NCBI GenBank assembly: GCA_014874365.1
Contig: JACWAH010000002.1
Location: 1 to 64,000, forward strand
DNA: 64,000 nt
From: Thermoplasmatales archaeon
GTDB taxonomy: Archaea > Thermoplasmatota > Thermoplasmata > Thermoplasmatales > Thermoplasmataceae
Reading direction: 5' to 3'
Made by a program: the position numbers and the translations under genes. This document shows positions 33,509 through 43,335 of this stretch, piece by piece. Position 1 is the first letter of the stretch, and every line of letters starts with the position of its first letter. The notes below the pieces were generated by a model that was not told where the DNA came from, searched no databases, and was given only the letters and a program-made list of their open reading frames with translations.

Positions 33509-34420
33509 ATGGAACGACCCAGGTTCAGGCGCTGGCTGATCTCAATCGGACTGATCATAGTAGGGATGACTGCGGTTTTCGTAGGCCTCTATTTCACGAA
33601 TTATTATTTGCACCTGGTTCCAGTTGGGTTAAATAAATTTCTTTATGCAGGCATAGTTGCAATCTCAATATTTGCCATTATCCGGATAGTTGTAGTAGCA
33701 CTCGAAAGATACTTCTCTAAGTATGCTTCTACAGCAAAGGTCAGGCCGTTTGTTTTCGTAATCTCGTTGATAGGCTATTTTGTCCTTGCTCTCGCAGTCT
33801 TTGCAGTGCTTGGGTTCGACATTTCTTCCATAGTTCTGGGCAGCACTTTCATTTCCTTGATTCTTGGACTGGCTGCTCAGAATGTCTTAAGCAATGTATT
33901 TGCCGGATTAATGATTATCCTGGCAAGGCCATTTGCTGACGGCGATTTTATAACTTTGAATACTTGGCAATATGGAGCGATTTTGCCAAGTTATCCTCCG
34001 AAATATTTTTCCCGAGACAATATAAGACCAGGGTACATAGGGAGGGTCTCAAAAACAGACCTGCTCTACACCTCCATAAAGGATGAAATGGGCCAGATAG
34101 TGAAGATACCAAATTCCATTGTTATTCAAGCTGCGGTGCAGAAAATTGGGAGTGAGGGCATCGTAAGAACTAGATATGAAATTCCCAAGGAAATTGAATT
34201 CCGTCTGGTGGAAGAACTCCTTAGAAAGAAAATTTCTGAGCTGCAGGATGCTAAGTCTGTTCCAAAAATATTGATTGATGAAAGCACCCAGGCAACTTAC
34301 ATAATCACCGTAGACGTAAATTTCAGAACGGAGGACCCGGATTCGAAAAAGAGCGAAGTCCTCCAGGTGATCATGAATGCAGTTGAGCCTTTGAAGAAGA
34401 AAATTCAAAGTCCGGAGTAA
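33509..34420 (+). CDS. Small-conductance mechanosensitive channel (MscS family)
   Basis: A membrane channel that opens under tension to release solutes. It has 303 residues: three helices in the first 125 residues (LISIGLIIVGMTAVFVG, IVAISIFAIIRIVV, and FVISLIGYFVLALAVFAVLG), the pore helix STFISLILGLAAQNVLSNVFAG with Gly/Ala spacing, then the beta domain RPFADGDFITL and KIPNSIV. The C-terminal alpha-beta domain is present. It is convergent with EF-2 and overlaps its end by 16 nt. Confidence 0.88.
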   Translation: MERPRFRRWLISIGLIIVGMTAVFVGLYFTNYYLHLVPVGLNKFLYAGIVAISIFAIIRIVVVALERYFSKYASTAKVRPFVFVISLIGYFVLALAVFAVLGFDISSIVLGSTFISLILGLAAQNVLSNVFAGLMIILARPFADGDFITLNTWQYGAILPSYPPKYFSRDNIRPGYIGRVSKTDLLYTSIKDEMGQIVKIPNSIVIQAAVQKIGSEGIVRTRYEIPKEIEFRLVEELLRKKISELQDAKSVPKILIDESTQATYIITVDVNFRTEDPDSKKSEVLQVIMNAVEPLKKKIQSPE

Positions 34421-36606
34421 TAGGCTTCGTCATAAGGCTCTGGCCTTATGCCTTTCCTTTCCCTGATCTTTGTCACAACTTCTTTCTGCAATTCAGGTGG
34501 AACGCGCTGGTATCCAAAGTTCTCAGAACTCCACAGCACTTTTCCTCCTGTGGCACTCCTGATCGAAGAGGCAAATCCAAACATTCCGGCGACGGGTACT
34601 TTGGCTATGATCATCATCTCTTCGCCTTCCTGGTTCATTTCCTCAACGATTCCTCTTCTCTGCTGGATCTCGTTGGTCACTGAACCCATGATTTCTATTG
34701 GGACGTTGATGAAAACTTTCTGGATTGGTTCCATAAGTACTCTTTTGGCTTCGCACATGGCGCCGTATATTGAGTTCCTGCCTGCTGGAATCACCTGGGC
34801 AGGCCCTCTGTGGATGCTATCCTCGTGAAGCTTGGCGTCGGTCAGGTCGAATTTCACTCCATATACATGCTCATTTGCCAGCGGGCCGCGCTTTATGACC
34901 TCCTTGTATGGTTCTATCAGGAGTTCCATTGTCTCGTCGAGATACTGGATTCCTTTTGTAGTGTCAGTCATGAGGTTCATCCCCTCCACTGCAACAAGCC
35001 CCCTTGCTTCTTCCCTGGACAATCCTGCAGTCTGCAGCATTTCCACGATGGACTTCTTGTCCTTGAATTTAGTTCCCTGTGGAATCTTGTTCTCTTTTAT
35101 CAGCGTAATTACTTCTTCAGGAAGAGGTTCCACCTTGAAATAGAATTTATTGTGCTTGTTTGGTGACTTTCCTTCAAATGGGCCCCCCTCGCCTTCAACC
35201 GTCTCCCTGTATACGACGATTGGATCTGAGGTTGTCACTTCCACCTTGTAATCATTTCTTATCCTGTAAAGCGTGATTTCCAAATGAAGTTCCCCCATTC
35301 CGGAGATAAGGTGTTCACCAGTCTCCTGGTTAATATCAATTTGAATTGACGGATCAGCCTTGGAAACATTCCTCAAAACCTCGATTAGTTTTGGCAGATC
35401 CGCTGTGTGCTTTGCCTCTATTGCGAGCGTGACTACTGGCTCTGTATAATGAACCATGGGTTCAAACGGGTCAATAACTTCAGAGGATACTGTACATCCG
35501 GCAATTGCCCCCTTAAGTCCTATCATGGCTGCAATGTTGCCAGCAGTCAGGTGATCAACCTGTATCCTGTCCGGACCAACCATCATTGCAAGAACCTGTA
35601 TCTTGACCTTGCTGTTCCCTGCACCGCTAACATAAACTTCAGTCCCTTTCCTTAAGGTACCGCTGAAAATCCTTCCAACAGAAACTTCTCCAGCATGAGG
35701 ATCGATTATCATCTTTGTTATCATCATGCTCACCGGGCCGTTTGGGTCGCAGTCGGTCATTGCCTTGCCCACCTTTGACTCAGGGTCTCCTTTCCATATC
35801 TGGGCAACCCTGTAAGCCTGAGCTTCCCTGGGGTTAGGAAGATGCTTGATTACCATGTCAAGTACAACCTGGTGCAGCTGGCTCTTATGCGCAAGTTCCT
35901 TCTGTTTTCCTTCCCTGACCAACTCAAGGATATCCTTGAAAGTTGTCTTGTTTGCAGCCATGGAATGAGATGAAATTGCCCAGTTGTTGAATGCGGACCC
36001 GAAAGCAACCGTTCCGGCCTGGACACCGACTTTCCAGCTTTCTCCAAATTCCTTGGCTAAATTTTTCTGTATCAATCTATTCACGTCGTTGATAATGCGG
36101 ACAAATCTTTTCTGCATCTCCTCGACGTTTAACTTAAGTTCATTTATGAGCCTGTCAACCTTGTTAATGAAAAGAACCGGATGCACCCTCTCCCGCAACG
36201 CCTGTTTTATCACAGTCTCAGTCTGGGGCATTATTCCTTCCACAGCATCTACCACGATTATCACGCCGTCAACGGCCCTCATAGCGCGGGTAACGTCTCC
36301 CCCAAAGTCCACGTGCCCTGGGGTATCTATGAGATTAATCAGGAAATCCTGTCCATCATGCTGGTGTACCATTGAAGCTACTGCAGCATTTATTGTGATG
36401 CCTCGAGCCTGTTCCTGCTCGTCGTAGTCAAGCATCAACTGCTTGCCTGCAAGTTCCTCGCTCATCATTCCCGCTCCCGCGATCAAATTATCGCTTAATG
36501 TGGTCTTCCCATGGTCAATGTGAGCCGCGATTCCGATGTTTCTGATTCGGGTATAATCCTTTAAAATTTCCATTGCCTTAGCAATATTATCTTCCTTTCG
36601 TCCCAT
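34405..36606 (-). CDS. Translation elongation factor 2
   Basis: The GTPase that moves tRNA and mRNA on the ribosome. It has 733 residues, full length for an archaeal EF-2. Seen: P-loop AAHIDHGKTTLSD, switch II DTPGHVDFGGDV, NKVDRL; the diphthamide His in SIHRGPAQVIPAG in domain IV; C-terminal GFQR-like GYQRVPPELQ. The start has AGGGG upstream as Shine-Dalgarno. It is the last gene of the EF-1-alpha, S10, EF-2 operon, 36 nt after S10. Confidence 0.97.
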   Translation of the reverse strand: MGRKEDNIAKAMEILKDYTRIRNIGIAAHIDHGKTTLSDNLIAGAGMMSEELAGKQLMLDYDEQEQARGITINAAVASMVHQHDGQDFLINLIDTPGHVDFGGDVTRAMRAVDGVIIVVDAVEGIMPQTETVIKQALRERVHPVLFINKVDRLINELKLNVEEMQKRFVRIINDVNRLIQKNLAKEFGESWKVGVQAGTVAFGSAFNNWAISSHSMAANKTTFKDILELVREGKQKELAHKSQLHQVVLDMVIKHLPNPREAQAYRVAQIWKGDPESKVGKAMTDCDPNGPVSMMITKMIIDPHAGEVSVGRIFSGTLRKGTEVYVSGAGNSKVKIQVLAMMVGPDRIQVDHLTAGNIAAMIGLKGAIAGCTVSSEVIDPFEPMVHYTEPVVTLAIEAKHTADLPKLIEVLRNVSKADPSIQIDINQETGEHLISGMGELHLEITLYRIRNDYKVEVTTSDPIVVYRETVEGEGGPFEGKSPNKHNKFYFKVEPLPEEVITLIKENKIPQGTKFKDKKSIVEMLQTAGLSREEARGLVAVEGMNLMTDTTKGIQYLDETMELLIEPYKEVIKRGPLANEHVYGVKFDLTDAKLHEDSIHRGPAQVIPAGRNSIYGAMCEAKRVLMEPIQKVFINVPIEIMGSVTNEIQQRRGIVEEMNQEGEEMMIIAKVPVAGMFGFASSIRSATGGKVLWSSENFGYQRVPPELQKEVVTKIRERKGIRPEPYDEAYYSGL

Positions 36607-36642
36607 TATTGTAACCCCTTCACTCTTTGAAAAAAATCTTGT

Positions 36643-36957
36643 TCAGCTCTTGATCTGGATCTCTATCTGAACTCCGTCCGGGATTGGTATTCTCATCAAT
36701 TGCCTGATTGTACGCTCGTCAGCATCCACGTCGATGAGCCTCTTATGAATCCTCATTTCCCATCTGTCCCATGTTGGCGAACCTTCCCCGTCCGGACTCT
36801 TTCTGACCGGGACCATTAATCTTCTGGTGGGTAAAGGAACAGGACCATGAATCTCCACTCCAGTTCTCTGTGCTATCCCTCTTATCTCGTTACAAACTGA
36901 ATCTACAATTTTGTGTTCTGTTCCGCTAAGAGAGATTCTTGCCCTGTAAGAAACCAT
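36643..36957 (-). CDS. rps10: Ribosomal protein S10
   Basis: A small-subunit protein, 104 residues. Seen: [22 protein letters not shown] at the N-terminus, [22 protein letters not shown] (the loop that enters the 30S head), [12 protein letters not shown] and [10 protein letters not shown]. It lies between EF-1-alpha (4-nt gap) and EF-2, a normal archaeal link of tuf and rps10. Confidence 0.97.
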   Translation of the reverse strand: MVSYRARISLSGTEHKIVDSVCNEIRGIAQRTGVEIHGPVPLPTRRLMVPVRKSPDGEGSPTWDRWEMRIHKRLIDVDADERTIRQLMRIPIPDGVQIEIQIKS

Positions 36958-36961
36958 GAGA

Positions 36962-38236
36962 TCACTTCTTCTCGATATCTATGCACTGGCCAGCCGCCAC
37001 AGTCTGGCCCATATCCCTGATTGCAAACCTTCCCATTTCAGGGATATCTGCAGTCTTCTCAAGTACAATGGGTCTGTCCGGTACAACCTTGACAAGCGCG
37101 ACGTCTCCGGTTTTTATGTAATCTGGTTTCTCCTGAAGCGGAGTTCCATCCTTGGGATTCAATGTTCTTATAATTTCCTCAAATCTGCAGGCTACCTGGG
37201 CAGTATGCACATGGAAGACCGGTTTGTATCCGTTTGCAATAACACTCGGATGGTTCAGAATGACGATCCTCGCGGTAAAAGACTTAACTACAGTTGGCGG
37301 GTTAGTAGTATGTCCACAAACATCTCCCCTTTTTATGTCATTCTTCGCGATCCCCCTAACGTTAAAACCAACGTTGTCTCCGGGTTCTGCCTGGTTCATT
37401 GACTCGTGATGCATTTCGATTGTCTTGACTTCTCCCTGCTTATCTGCTGGCAGGAAAATAACCTTGTCGCCAATCTTCATCACTCCTGTTTCTACTCTTC
37501 CTACAGGTACAGTTCCTATTCCAGTTATAGAATAAACATCCTGGACCGGAAGCCTGAGCGGCTTATTCGTAGGTTTCTCAGGAACCTTAAGGGAATCAAG
37601 TGCCTGGAGCATTGTCGGTCCACTGTACCACTTCAAATTCTCGCTTGGTTTGGTTATGTTGTCTCCCTTGTAACCGCTTATCGGAATGATCGGAATATCT
37701 TTGTAACCGATTGAAAGAAGGAATTTTTCAACTTCAAGTTTCATTTCCTTGTATCTCTTTTCAGAGTATGGGGGCTGGGTAGAATCCATCTTGTTTGCAG
37801 CAACGACCAGTTGCTTCACGCCCATTGTTCTGGCAAGGAATCCATGCTCTCTGGTCTGTGCCATGACTCCCTCTCCTTCCTTGAATGATATTACAAGGAT
37901 GGCGGCATCGGCCTGGCTGGTACCGGTAATCATATTCTTGACGAAGTCCCTGTGACCGGGAGCGTCAATTATAGTAAAGTAGTACTTGTCTGTTTCAAAC
38001 TTTTTGTGATTAAGATCAATTGTGACTCCTCTCTCTCTTTCTTCCTTGAGTCTGTCCATAACCCATGCAAATTCAAAAGTAGCCTTTCCCTTCTCCTGAG
38101 CCTGTTTCTTGTACTCTTCGATAATATGCGCAGGTACTTCCCCGTGCTCGAACATAAGTCTCCCTACCAGGGTAGACTTACCATGATCTACGTGCCCAAT
38201 CGTTATTAGATTTATGTGTGGTTTCTGAGTTGCCAT
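36962..38236 (-). CDS. tuf: Translation elongation factor 1-alpha
   Basis: The GTPase that brings aminoacyl-tRNA to the ribosome. It has 424 residues from [22 protein letters not shown]; an upstream in-frame GTG is not used, since GGTGA lies 5-8 nt before this ATG as a Shine-Dalgarno sequence. Seen: [27 protein letters not shown], and domain [13 protein letters not shown]. First gene of the operon EF-1-alpha, S10, EF-2. Confidence 0.97.
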   Translation of the reverse strand: MATQKPHINLITIGHVDHGKSTLVGRLMFEHGEVPAHIIEEYKKQAQEKGKATFEFAWVMDRLKEERERGVTIDLNHKKFETDKYYFTIIDAPGHRDFVKNMITGTSQADAAILVISFKEGEGVMAQTREHGFLARTMGVKQLVVAANKMDSTQPPYSEKRYKEMKLEVEKFLLSIGYKDIPIIPISGYKGDNITKPSENLKWYSGPTMLQALDSLKVPEKPTNKPLRLPVQDVYSITGIGTVPVGRVETGVMKIGDKVIFLPADKQGEVKTIEMHHESMNQAEPGDNVGFNVRGIAKNDIKRGDVCGHTTNPPTVVKSFTARIVILNHPSVIANGYKPVFHVHTAQVACRFEEIIRTLNPKDGTPLQEKPDYIKTGDVALVKVVPDRPIVLEKTADIPEMGRFAIRDMGQTVAAGQCIDIEKK

Positions 38237-38410
38237 TAAATTCACCGAGTTTTAATGCGTCATGGCGATTCATACCTGATATAAGGATTTTCTTAATGTC
38301 GAGCGCACATGGTAGCGTAGCATTTGCATCCCATTTTAGGCAATTTGGCTGTATTTTCCGATGGCAAACGTAAATCCGTTGCACAAGGAAAAAAGTGAAT
38401 AAAATACAGA

Positions 38411-39241
38411 TTACTTTTTTACCGGAGCAACAGCAAGATCGTCAACCGTATGTTTTACATATTCCGCTTCATCTTTCGAGAGACCTGCGAATGCCCGCCA
38501 CTTCCGTTCTCTGATCACATGATCTATCCTCGGAGATCTCCTGAAATTACTTTCCGTCTGGTCACTCTGTATTTGACCCGCCATTAGTGCATTATCTTCC
38601 GAATTCGCCTTGCCTGAAACGCGAATGAAACCGAGACCTTTTTTTCTGCGGATAAAGACCACAGTGTAATATTCGCGAAAGAGGAATCCCTTTCCCTGAA
38701 CAATCTGCGTGCCGCTGATTTCGCTAATTGGTACGGCAACATCGTCTCTTCCCTTATTGTGCCCGTACACTATCACTCTGCTGCTTGTAATCAGGTACCG
38801 TACACGTTTCAGCTTAACCACTTCACCGATGCTCGTGAATATCGTCGGCCCCATGAGATAGAAGAGAATTGGAATCAGAATGACAAATTCCGAAGCGCTG
38901 AACTGAAAATTAAACAATACGTTGATAAGTATCGGTACGAGAAAGATAAGTGAAGCAATGACGCCAGCAATATAAATCAACCAGGCTTTTCTTGAAATAT
39001 ATCTGCGAGCAGGCCTCAATTCCTTTAATACAGTTTCATTCTTTTCCAGTGAAACGGGCTGCCGAACGGACTGTGTAATGTTCTCGCCGGATTTCTTAAC
39101 ATGAGTGTCTAACGTTTGAATACCTGGAAGACCCGTATCATAGGAGTTGCCAGCAGAAATGAGTGGGTTCCCGCAAAATTTACACTTCCTTCTCCTCCCG
39201 GAATTCTCTGTGCCGCAGGTGGGGCATATCACAACCTGCAA
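38411..39241 (-). CDS. Membrane protein with N-terminal zinc ribbon and PH-like domain
   Basis: A 276-residue protein of unknown role. It starts with a two-pair zinc ribbon (ICPTCGTENSGRRRKCKFCGNPL), a linker, two membrane helices near residues 88-140 (AWLIYIAGVIASLIFLVPIL and FVILIPILFYLMGP), and a PH-like beta domain (RYLITSSRVIVYG, AVPISEISGTQI). Such proteins are widespread in archaea but uncharacterised. It is a single gene, downstream of EF-1-alpha in the opposite spacing sense. Confidence 0.6.
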   Translation of the reverse strand: MQVVICPTCGTENSGRRRKCKFCGNPLISAGNSYDTGLPGIQTLDTHVKKSGENITQSVRQPVSLEKNETVLKELRPARRYISRKAWLIYIAGVIASLIFLVPILINVLFNFQFSASEFVILIPILFYLMGPTIFTSIGEVVKLKRVRYLITSSRVIVYGHNKGRDDVAVPISEISGTQIVQGKGFLFREYYTVVFIRRKKGLGFIRVSGKANSEDNALMAGQIQSDQTESNFRRSPRIDHVIRERKWRAFAGLSKDEAEYVKHTVDDLAVAPVKK

Positions 39242-39632
39242 TTAGGTGTGCAATAAAAGGAGTTGCAAAGCTAAAAACATGGAAGTTCTCCGATTGCAGT
39301 TGAATTTTCTTTCCAGACTGCATTATGGGCCGTTAGCCCATTTTCTAAGTTTTACATTACTTTCGGCCAATGTGTGCTGGTCCTGATAGGCTATTTTTAG
39401 ATTGTCTTCCCTGTTATTTCTTTCCCGCATCCCATTGTGTGACTGATATACTCTCTGGAAGTCCACAGGAAATTCAAATGGAGGGCCTTCCAAATGCTCC
39501 AAACCAGGCATAAACATGCAATACATTATTGTGAGCACATTATATCCATAGGATTAAGCAGTTTCTTTCAGGGCATCTGGAGACCCTGAATTTAAAAGCT
39601 TACGGTTATATTACTGAAAATAGTTAAGCGTC
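39242..39632. other. Intergenic region upstream of PGI/PMI
   Basis: About 390 bases with no firm gene. A minus-strand ORF of 71 codons at 39323-39538 has odd composition and no family resemblance, and I do not call it. TTTAAAAGC and TTATATTA near 39591-39612 are likely TATA elements of the PGI/PMI gene. Confidence 0.4.
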
Positions 39633-40565
39633 ATGTATGTATACCAAGCAATGGAAATGAAGAAACAGATTCTCAGCCTGAAGGAACAGGTGCTAGATGA
39701 TTCCAAGATAGACCTTGATCTTCACAAATACCAGAATATAATTGTGGCGGGGATGGGCGGATCTGGAATTGCTGGCATGATCCTTTCCGACCTTTATGAT
39801 GGTTTACCTGTGATATCGGTGACAGGTTACCAGCTACCTGCGTTTGCTGGAAAGTCCTCACTGGTAATTGTGATCAGTTATTCCGGAAACACTGAAGAAG
39901 CCGTGTCATGCTTTACCCAGGCTAAGGAGAAGGGGTGCGATTCGCTGGTTATAACTTCTGGTGGGAAACTCTCCGGATTATCAGCAAAGGTAATTGGAAT
40001 CCCCAAGAATTTGCAGCCCAGGTCTGCCATTGGCTACATGCTGATGCCCCTGCTGAATTCCTTCCTTAATCTTACTCCTGAAGATAGAAAAGCCATAAGC
40101 TCAAGGGTCTCCTTGGTATTTGACAGAGAGCCTGAGATCAGGGCGATTGCCCATAGAATAGTTTCAGAAAGAAGGATACCCGTGATAATCGGAAGCGGTG
40201 AATCCAGGAGCGTTGCGTTGAGGTGGAAAACTCAATTCAACGAAAACTCAAAGATCTTTGCATACTCAACTTATTTACCAGAGACCAACCACAACGATAC
40301 CGTATGGATGGCTTCCAGTAATCAGTATCCTTATGAAGTGCTTGCTTTCGAATCAACTGACAAGAAAATAAACAAGAGAATTGAGCTGACGCAAAAGTTA
40401 ACCGGCAACAAGTTTACCATAATCAGAACAGAAGGAAATGCGGTAGAGAGAGTTTTTTCGCTTATTGCATATGGGGATTTGCTTTCGTATTACGTTGCAG
40501 TAGAGCAGAATATTGATCCAGAGGACGTTTCCGTTCTTGTACGCCTGAAAAAAGAACTGGCTTAA
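39633..40565 (+). CDS. Bifunctional phosphoglucose/phosphomannose isomerase
   Basis: Interconverts fructose 6-phosphate with glucose 6-phosphate and mannose 6-phosphate. It has 310 residues, like the small archaeal PGI/PMI enzymes. The first SIS domain has VAGMGGSGIAGMILSD, VISYSGNTEEAVSCF and TSGGKLSG; the second has IIGSGESRSVALRWKTQFNEN, and the ETNHND motif carries the catalytic His. It is convergent with the NFACT gene, overlapping by 4 nt. Provides sugar phosphates for glycans and trehalose. Confidence 0.9.
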   Translation: MYVYQAMEMKKQILSLKEQVLDDSKIDLDLHKYQNIIVAGMGGSGIAGMILSDLYDGLPVISVTGYQLPAFAGKSSLVIVISYSGNTEEAVSCFTQAKEKGCDSLVITSGGKLSGLSAKVIGIPKNLQPRSAIGYMLMPLLNSFLNLTPEDRKAISSRVSLVFDREPEIRAIAHRIVSERRIPVIIGSGESRSVALRWKTQFNENSKIFAYSTYLPETNHNDTVWMASSNQYPYEVLAFESTDKKINKRIELTQKLTGNKFTIIRTEGNAVERVFSLIAYGDLLSYYVAVEQNIDPEDVSVLVRLKKELA

Positions 40566-42379
40566 TCCACCTGGATTATGCTTCCTCCTGGCGGTATTAC
40601 CGGGTCAACGTCATCCGGCACGAAGGAGTATTTGTCGGATATTTTCCTTACAATTTCACCCCTTGAAGCTTTGCCAGGCATAATTTTAATAGCATTTTCG
40701 CTGAACATTGGGTTTTCACTTACTGTAGAAGCCATCATGAGACTATCACCCTGATATTCGATCGGAGCCAGATAGATCACCAAAGGCAGGCTGAACACAT
40801 AATTCCTTTTTCCCCTGATGATCCACGAGCCTGTGGAAACGTATTCTCCAGATTCCGGGCTCTTGCTCACCTGTTCCGGGTAAACCCAGTAAGCAGATCC
40901 GGAACTGATCCCAGCTGACCAGGCCCTGGAAAATGAGACGGCGAAGGCGCATGCTTCTTCTATGCTCTTCTGTTCCGGCCTCTTACCATCCAGCGATTTG
41001 ACTATGGTGCTTGGCGCACCGTAAAGATCTGCATGCACGTAAATGTCGGAGCTCTCCATGTGCTTCTTGACCGCAGTTTCATTGGTTTTCCTGTCTCTTC
41101 CGGCAATTACCAGATTTCCCTCTGATGTGAATGTCCACCTGTACTTTTCAAACCAGAACTTCCTCTTCCTCGCCTTTCTTTTCTCACCTTCTTTTGCCGT
41201 GGATTTTATGCTTTCCTGAAGTGCTATCCTGGCGTTTTCTATTCTTTTCTTGTAATCCTTTCCGCTGATGAAATATTCGTCCGCGTTTTCGCCTGCGCTT
41301 TTGCGGATATCGAGTGAAATGACGGCATCATCAATCGTTAAATCAACAGTCTTCTTAGCCCTGTCAAGTACTGCGTTTTCAGGAAGTTTCCTGTTGCCTT
41401 CCCGGGAATCAATCATCCTTGCATCGCTGATAATCCGGTTCATTTCCTTCAACCTTGACATTATAATTGTTCCACAGTGGAACATCAGGATGGATTTTGC
41501 CTCATATTCCTCGATAGTTTTCTGCTGCGACTCGATCCTCTTTTTCATTGAAATGCTTTCAGCGCTTTCCTCTATGAGTTCCACCATTCTTTTCCCAATT
41601 TCTGCATTAAAGTCATCCGTGACGAGGGATGGTTCTTCGCCAAGGTGATTTAACCTGACCGGCGATATAATTCCCTGATTATCGTAGACATAGCATTTTC
41701 CCTCTTCCGACTCGCCCAGAGTTGACTGCAGTTGATCCCTCAGCTTTGCAATGAATTCAGTTGATTCCTTTGCAGGGGTGGACTTGTCAATCCCTGCCCT
41801 GTAGCACAATTCTTCTGCCAGGTCACCTCCAAGGTTCATTCTCGTAGCAAGCGTCTGTACCACCGTAGCGCTGCTGCCGGACAGTATTTTTTCTATTTCG
41901 TCATTCCGGGATGTAATTGGATCAAACTGGGATGGCGGAAGGTAAATTTCCCCCTTTATGATCTTCCTGTTTTTCCATTCCCTCTGGTGGACTGCAAATT
42001 CGATCTTGTCGTCCACAGTCACGATCAGGTTACCTTCCCTGAAAAGTTCTATAATGACCGAAATATTTGGATGAATTCTTATCTTTACGACTCTATCAAA
42101 ATTTATCTGCTCTATCCTTTGAATTTTCTTTTCCTGAAGTATCTTCCTCAGGTTCAATGCAGTCTGTGTAGGTTGAACGTCTTCAATTTTTGTGGACGTA
42201 TAAATCCCCTTTTCCAACGACATATAGAGATCGATTCTTCCAGTGCCTGGGCTGTTTATCTGCAGAATAAATAACTTGGGAGGAATGTGGTAAACCTTCT
42301 TTATGAAGGCGCCATCCAGCAGGCTTCTGTATCTTGACAAAAAGGCGTAGATATCAAGGGAAGACTCTTTTCTGTCCAC
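40562..42379 (-). CDS. NFACT-family ribosome quality control protein (RqcH/Rqc2/NEMF homologue)
   Basis: Binds stalled large subunits with peptidyl-tRNA and is thought to add C-terminal tails in ribosome rescue. Seen: N-terminal NFACT-N (SSLDIYAFLSRYRSLLDGAFIKKVYHI), a middle coiled-coil (MKKRIESQQKTIEEYE), and the C-terminal NFACT-R with FRWTF-like YRWTFTSEGNLVIAGRDRKTNE, DIYVHADLYGAPSTIVK and SAYWVYPEQVSKSPESGEYV. The longer reading from 42445 would overlap the divergent gene; a GTG at 42379 fits the family N-terminus and a TATA box about 25 nt upstream. 605 residues. Confidence 0.9.
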   Translation of the reverse strand: MDRKESSLDIYAFLSRYRSLLDGAFIKKVYHIPPKLFILQINSPGTGRIDLYMSLEKGIYTSTKIEDVQPTQTALNLRKILQEKKIQRIEQINFDRVVKIRIHPNISVIIELFREGNLIVTVDDKIEFAVHQREWKNRKIIKGEIYLPPSQFDPITSRNDEIEKILSGSSATVVQTLATRMNLGGDLAEELCYRAGIDKSTPAKESTEFIAKLRDQLQSTLGESEEGKCYVYDNQGIISPVRLNHLGEEPSLVTDDFNAEIGKRMVELIEESAESISMKKRIESQQKTIEEYEAKSILMFHCGTIIMSRLKEMNRIISDARMIDSREGNRKLPENAVLDRAKKTVDLTIDDAVISLDIRKSAGENADEYFISGKDYKKRIENARIALQESIKSTAKEGEKRKARKRKFWFEKYRWTFTSEGNLVIAGRDRKTNETAVKKHMESSDIYVHADLYGAPSTIVKSLDGKRPEQKSIEEACAFAVSFSRAWSAGISSGSAYWVYPEQVSKSPESGEYVSTGSWIIRGKRNYVFSLPLVIYLAPIEYQGDSLMMASTVSENPMFSENAIKIMPGKASRGEIVRKISDKYSFVPDDVDPVIPPGGSIIQVD

Positions 42380-42398
42380 CTGGCAGTATTGACTCAGG

Positions 42399-42411
42399 TT
42401 AATTAAAAAAT
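42399..42411. promoter_or_regulatory. Shared TATA-like element between NFACT gene and the divergent unknown gene
   Basis: TTAATTAAAAAAT is AT-only and contains the palindrome TTAATTAA. It lies about 25 nt before the NFACT GTG (42379) and about 25 nt before the GTG at 42432 of the gene on the other strand. It could be read as TATA box in both directions. Confidence 0.4.
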
Positions 42412-42431
42412 AGGACTTGGGTTTCACTCCT

Positions 42432-42947
42432 GTGGAAATCTTCACCCCGAATCATCGATTGACCGGACCCCGAATCTTGATTTTAATCTCAGATCACCCT
42501 GAACACAGGGAACTGGCCGACAGGCTTTCAGAGAAACTGCACCTGGATACCGCCGTTGTGCATATTGACGAAGGGTCGCTTGATCCGGAAATTGTGCTGC
42601 AAAAATTAAGAGGCAGGTTCTCCCAGATGACTGAGGTCTTTCTGGCTGGTTTTGACCATTTGTCTCTTCCTGTTCTCAAACTTGTCGTCAGCGGTTTTTC
42701 CCTGCATACATTCCTAATAAATGCTGAATTCACACCTGAAATGCATCCTTTCTTTCCAAGAGTAGAGAGACCGGTGACCCTGATTTACTCGGGTGCAGGC
42801 GAAGATGTAAGGATAAACTCCCAGAAAATACACGACTTCACCCCGATGTCCGATATAGTGAAAGTCCCATGCGATTCCTCGAGAATGATTAACTTCATGT
42901 GTGAACCAATGATTAGTGCCATCAGGAGGAGATTGAATGACGAATGA
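42432..42947 (+). CDS. Protein of unknown function, alpha/beta-hydrolase-like shape
   Basis: A 171-residue protein from GTG at 42432; an ATG at 42417 is also possible. It has alternating strands and helices (PRILILISDHPEHRELADRLSEKL, FLAGFDHLSLPVLKLVVSG, PVTLIYSGAGEDVRINSQKIHDF), which recalls a small alpha/beta hydrolase, but there is no GxSxG nucleophile and the fold guess is weak. It overlaps the thioesterase gene by 11 nt, so they are co-translated. It shares a promoter region with the ribosome rescue gene. Confidence 0.5.
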   Translation: MEIFTPNHRLTGPRILILISDHPEHRELADRLSEKLHLDTAVVHIDEGSLDPEIVLQKLRGRFSQMTEVFLAGFDHLSLPVLKLVVSGFSLHTFLINAEFTPEMHPFFPRVERPVTLIYSGAGEDVRINSQKIHDFTPMSDIVKVPCDSSRMINFMCEPMISAIRRRLNDE

Positions 42948-43335
42948 CCCGGATACCCTCGCCTTGCAGTTAAGGTACTCAGATTTTGATGATCAGGGTG
43001 TACTGAACAACGCGGTATACCTCTCCCTTTTTGAGTTGGGAAGGGTGAATTACGTGATCAGGCGGGTTCCGCATTCGGAGTTGAAGCTGAGGCTGCTTGT
43101 CGCCCACATCGAAGTGGATTACCTGAAACCTGTAACTTTTGGAGCGAAGCTGTCCTGCAGGTCTTCTGTTGCATCTACCGGCAATACCAGCGTGACGTTC
43201 TCGCAGGAGCTATTCTTTACAGAAAGTGGGGAGGTTGCAGCCAGAGCCAGGTGCATTGCAGTGGCAATTGACAGGGAAGGAAATAAGCAGCCAGTGCCTG
43301 AAATATTCAAGCTCGAATCAGGTAGGAAGGAATAG
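42937..43335 (+). CDS. 4HBT hot-dog fold thioesterase
   Basis: An acyl-CoA thioesterase-like protein of 132 residues. Seen: the family signature YSDFDDQGVLNNAVYLSLFELGR at the N-terminus with the catalytic Asp and the NN pair, and VAHIEVDYLKPVTFGAKLSC in the following strands. Substrate unknown. Co-translated with the unknown gene before it; the oxidase operon ends against it from the other side (18-nt overlap). Confidence 0.8.
   Translation: MTNDPDTLALQLRYSDFDDQGVLNNAVYLSLFELGRVNYVIRRVPHSELKLRLLVAHIEVDYLKPVTFGAKLSCRSSVASTGNTSVTFSQELFFTESGEVAARARCIAVAIDREGNKQPVPEIFKLESGRKE

Noticed and set aside
34405-38236. EF-1-alpha, S10, EF-2 order as unusual
   Set aside because: It differs from the S12-S7-EF2 layout of some archaea, but link of tuf and rps10 is common, so this is a minor rearrangement.
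36962-38245. GTG start of EF-1-alpha at 38245
   Set aside because: The ATG at 38236 has a GGTGA Shine-Dalgarno at proper distance and matches the family N-terminus.
39323-39538. Minus-strand ORF of 71 codons before PGI/PMI
   Set aside because: Composition unlike neighbours, no start signal and no family likeness. It overlaps the probable promoter region.
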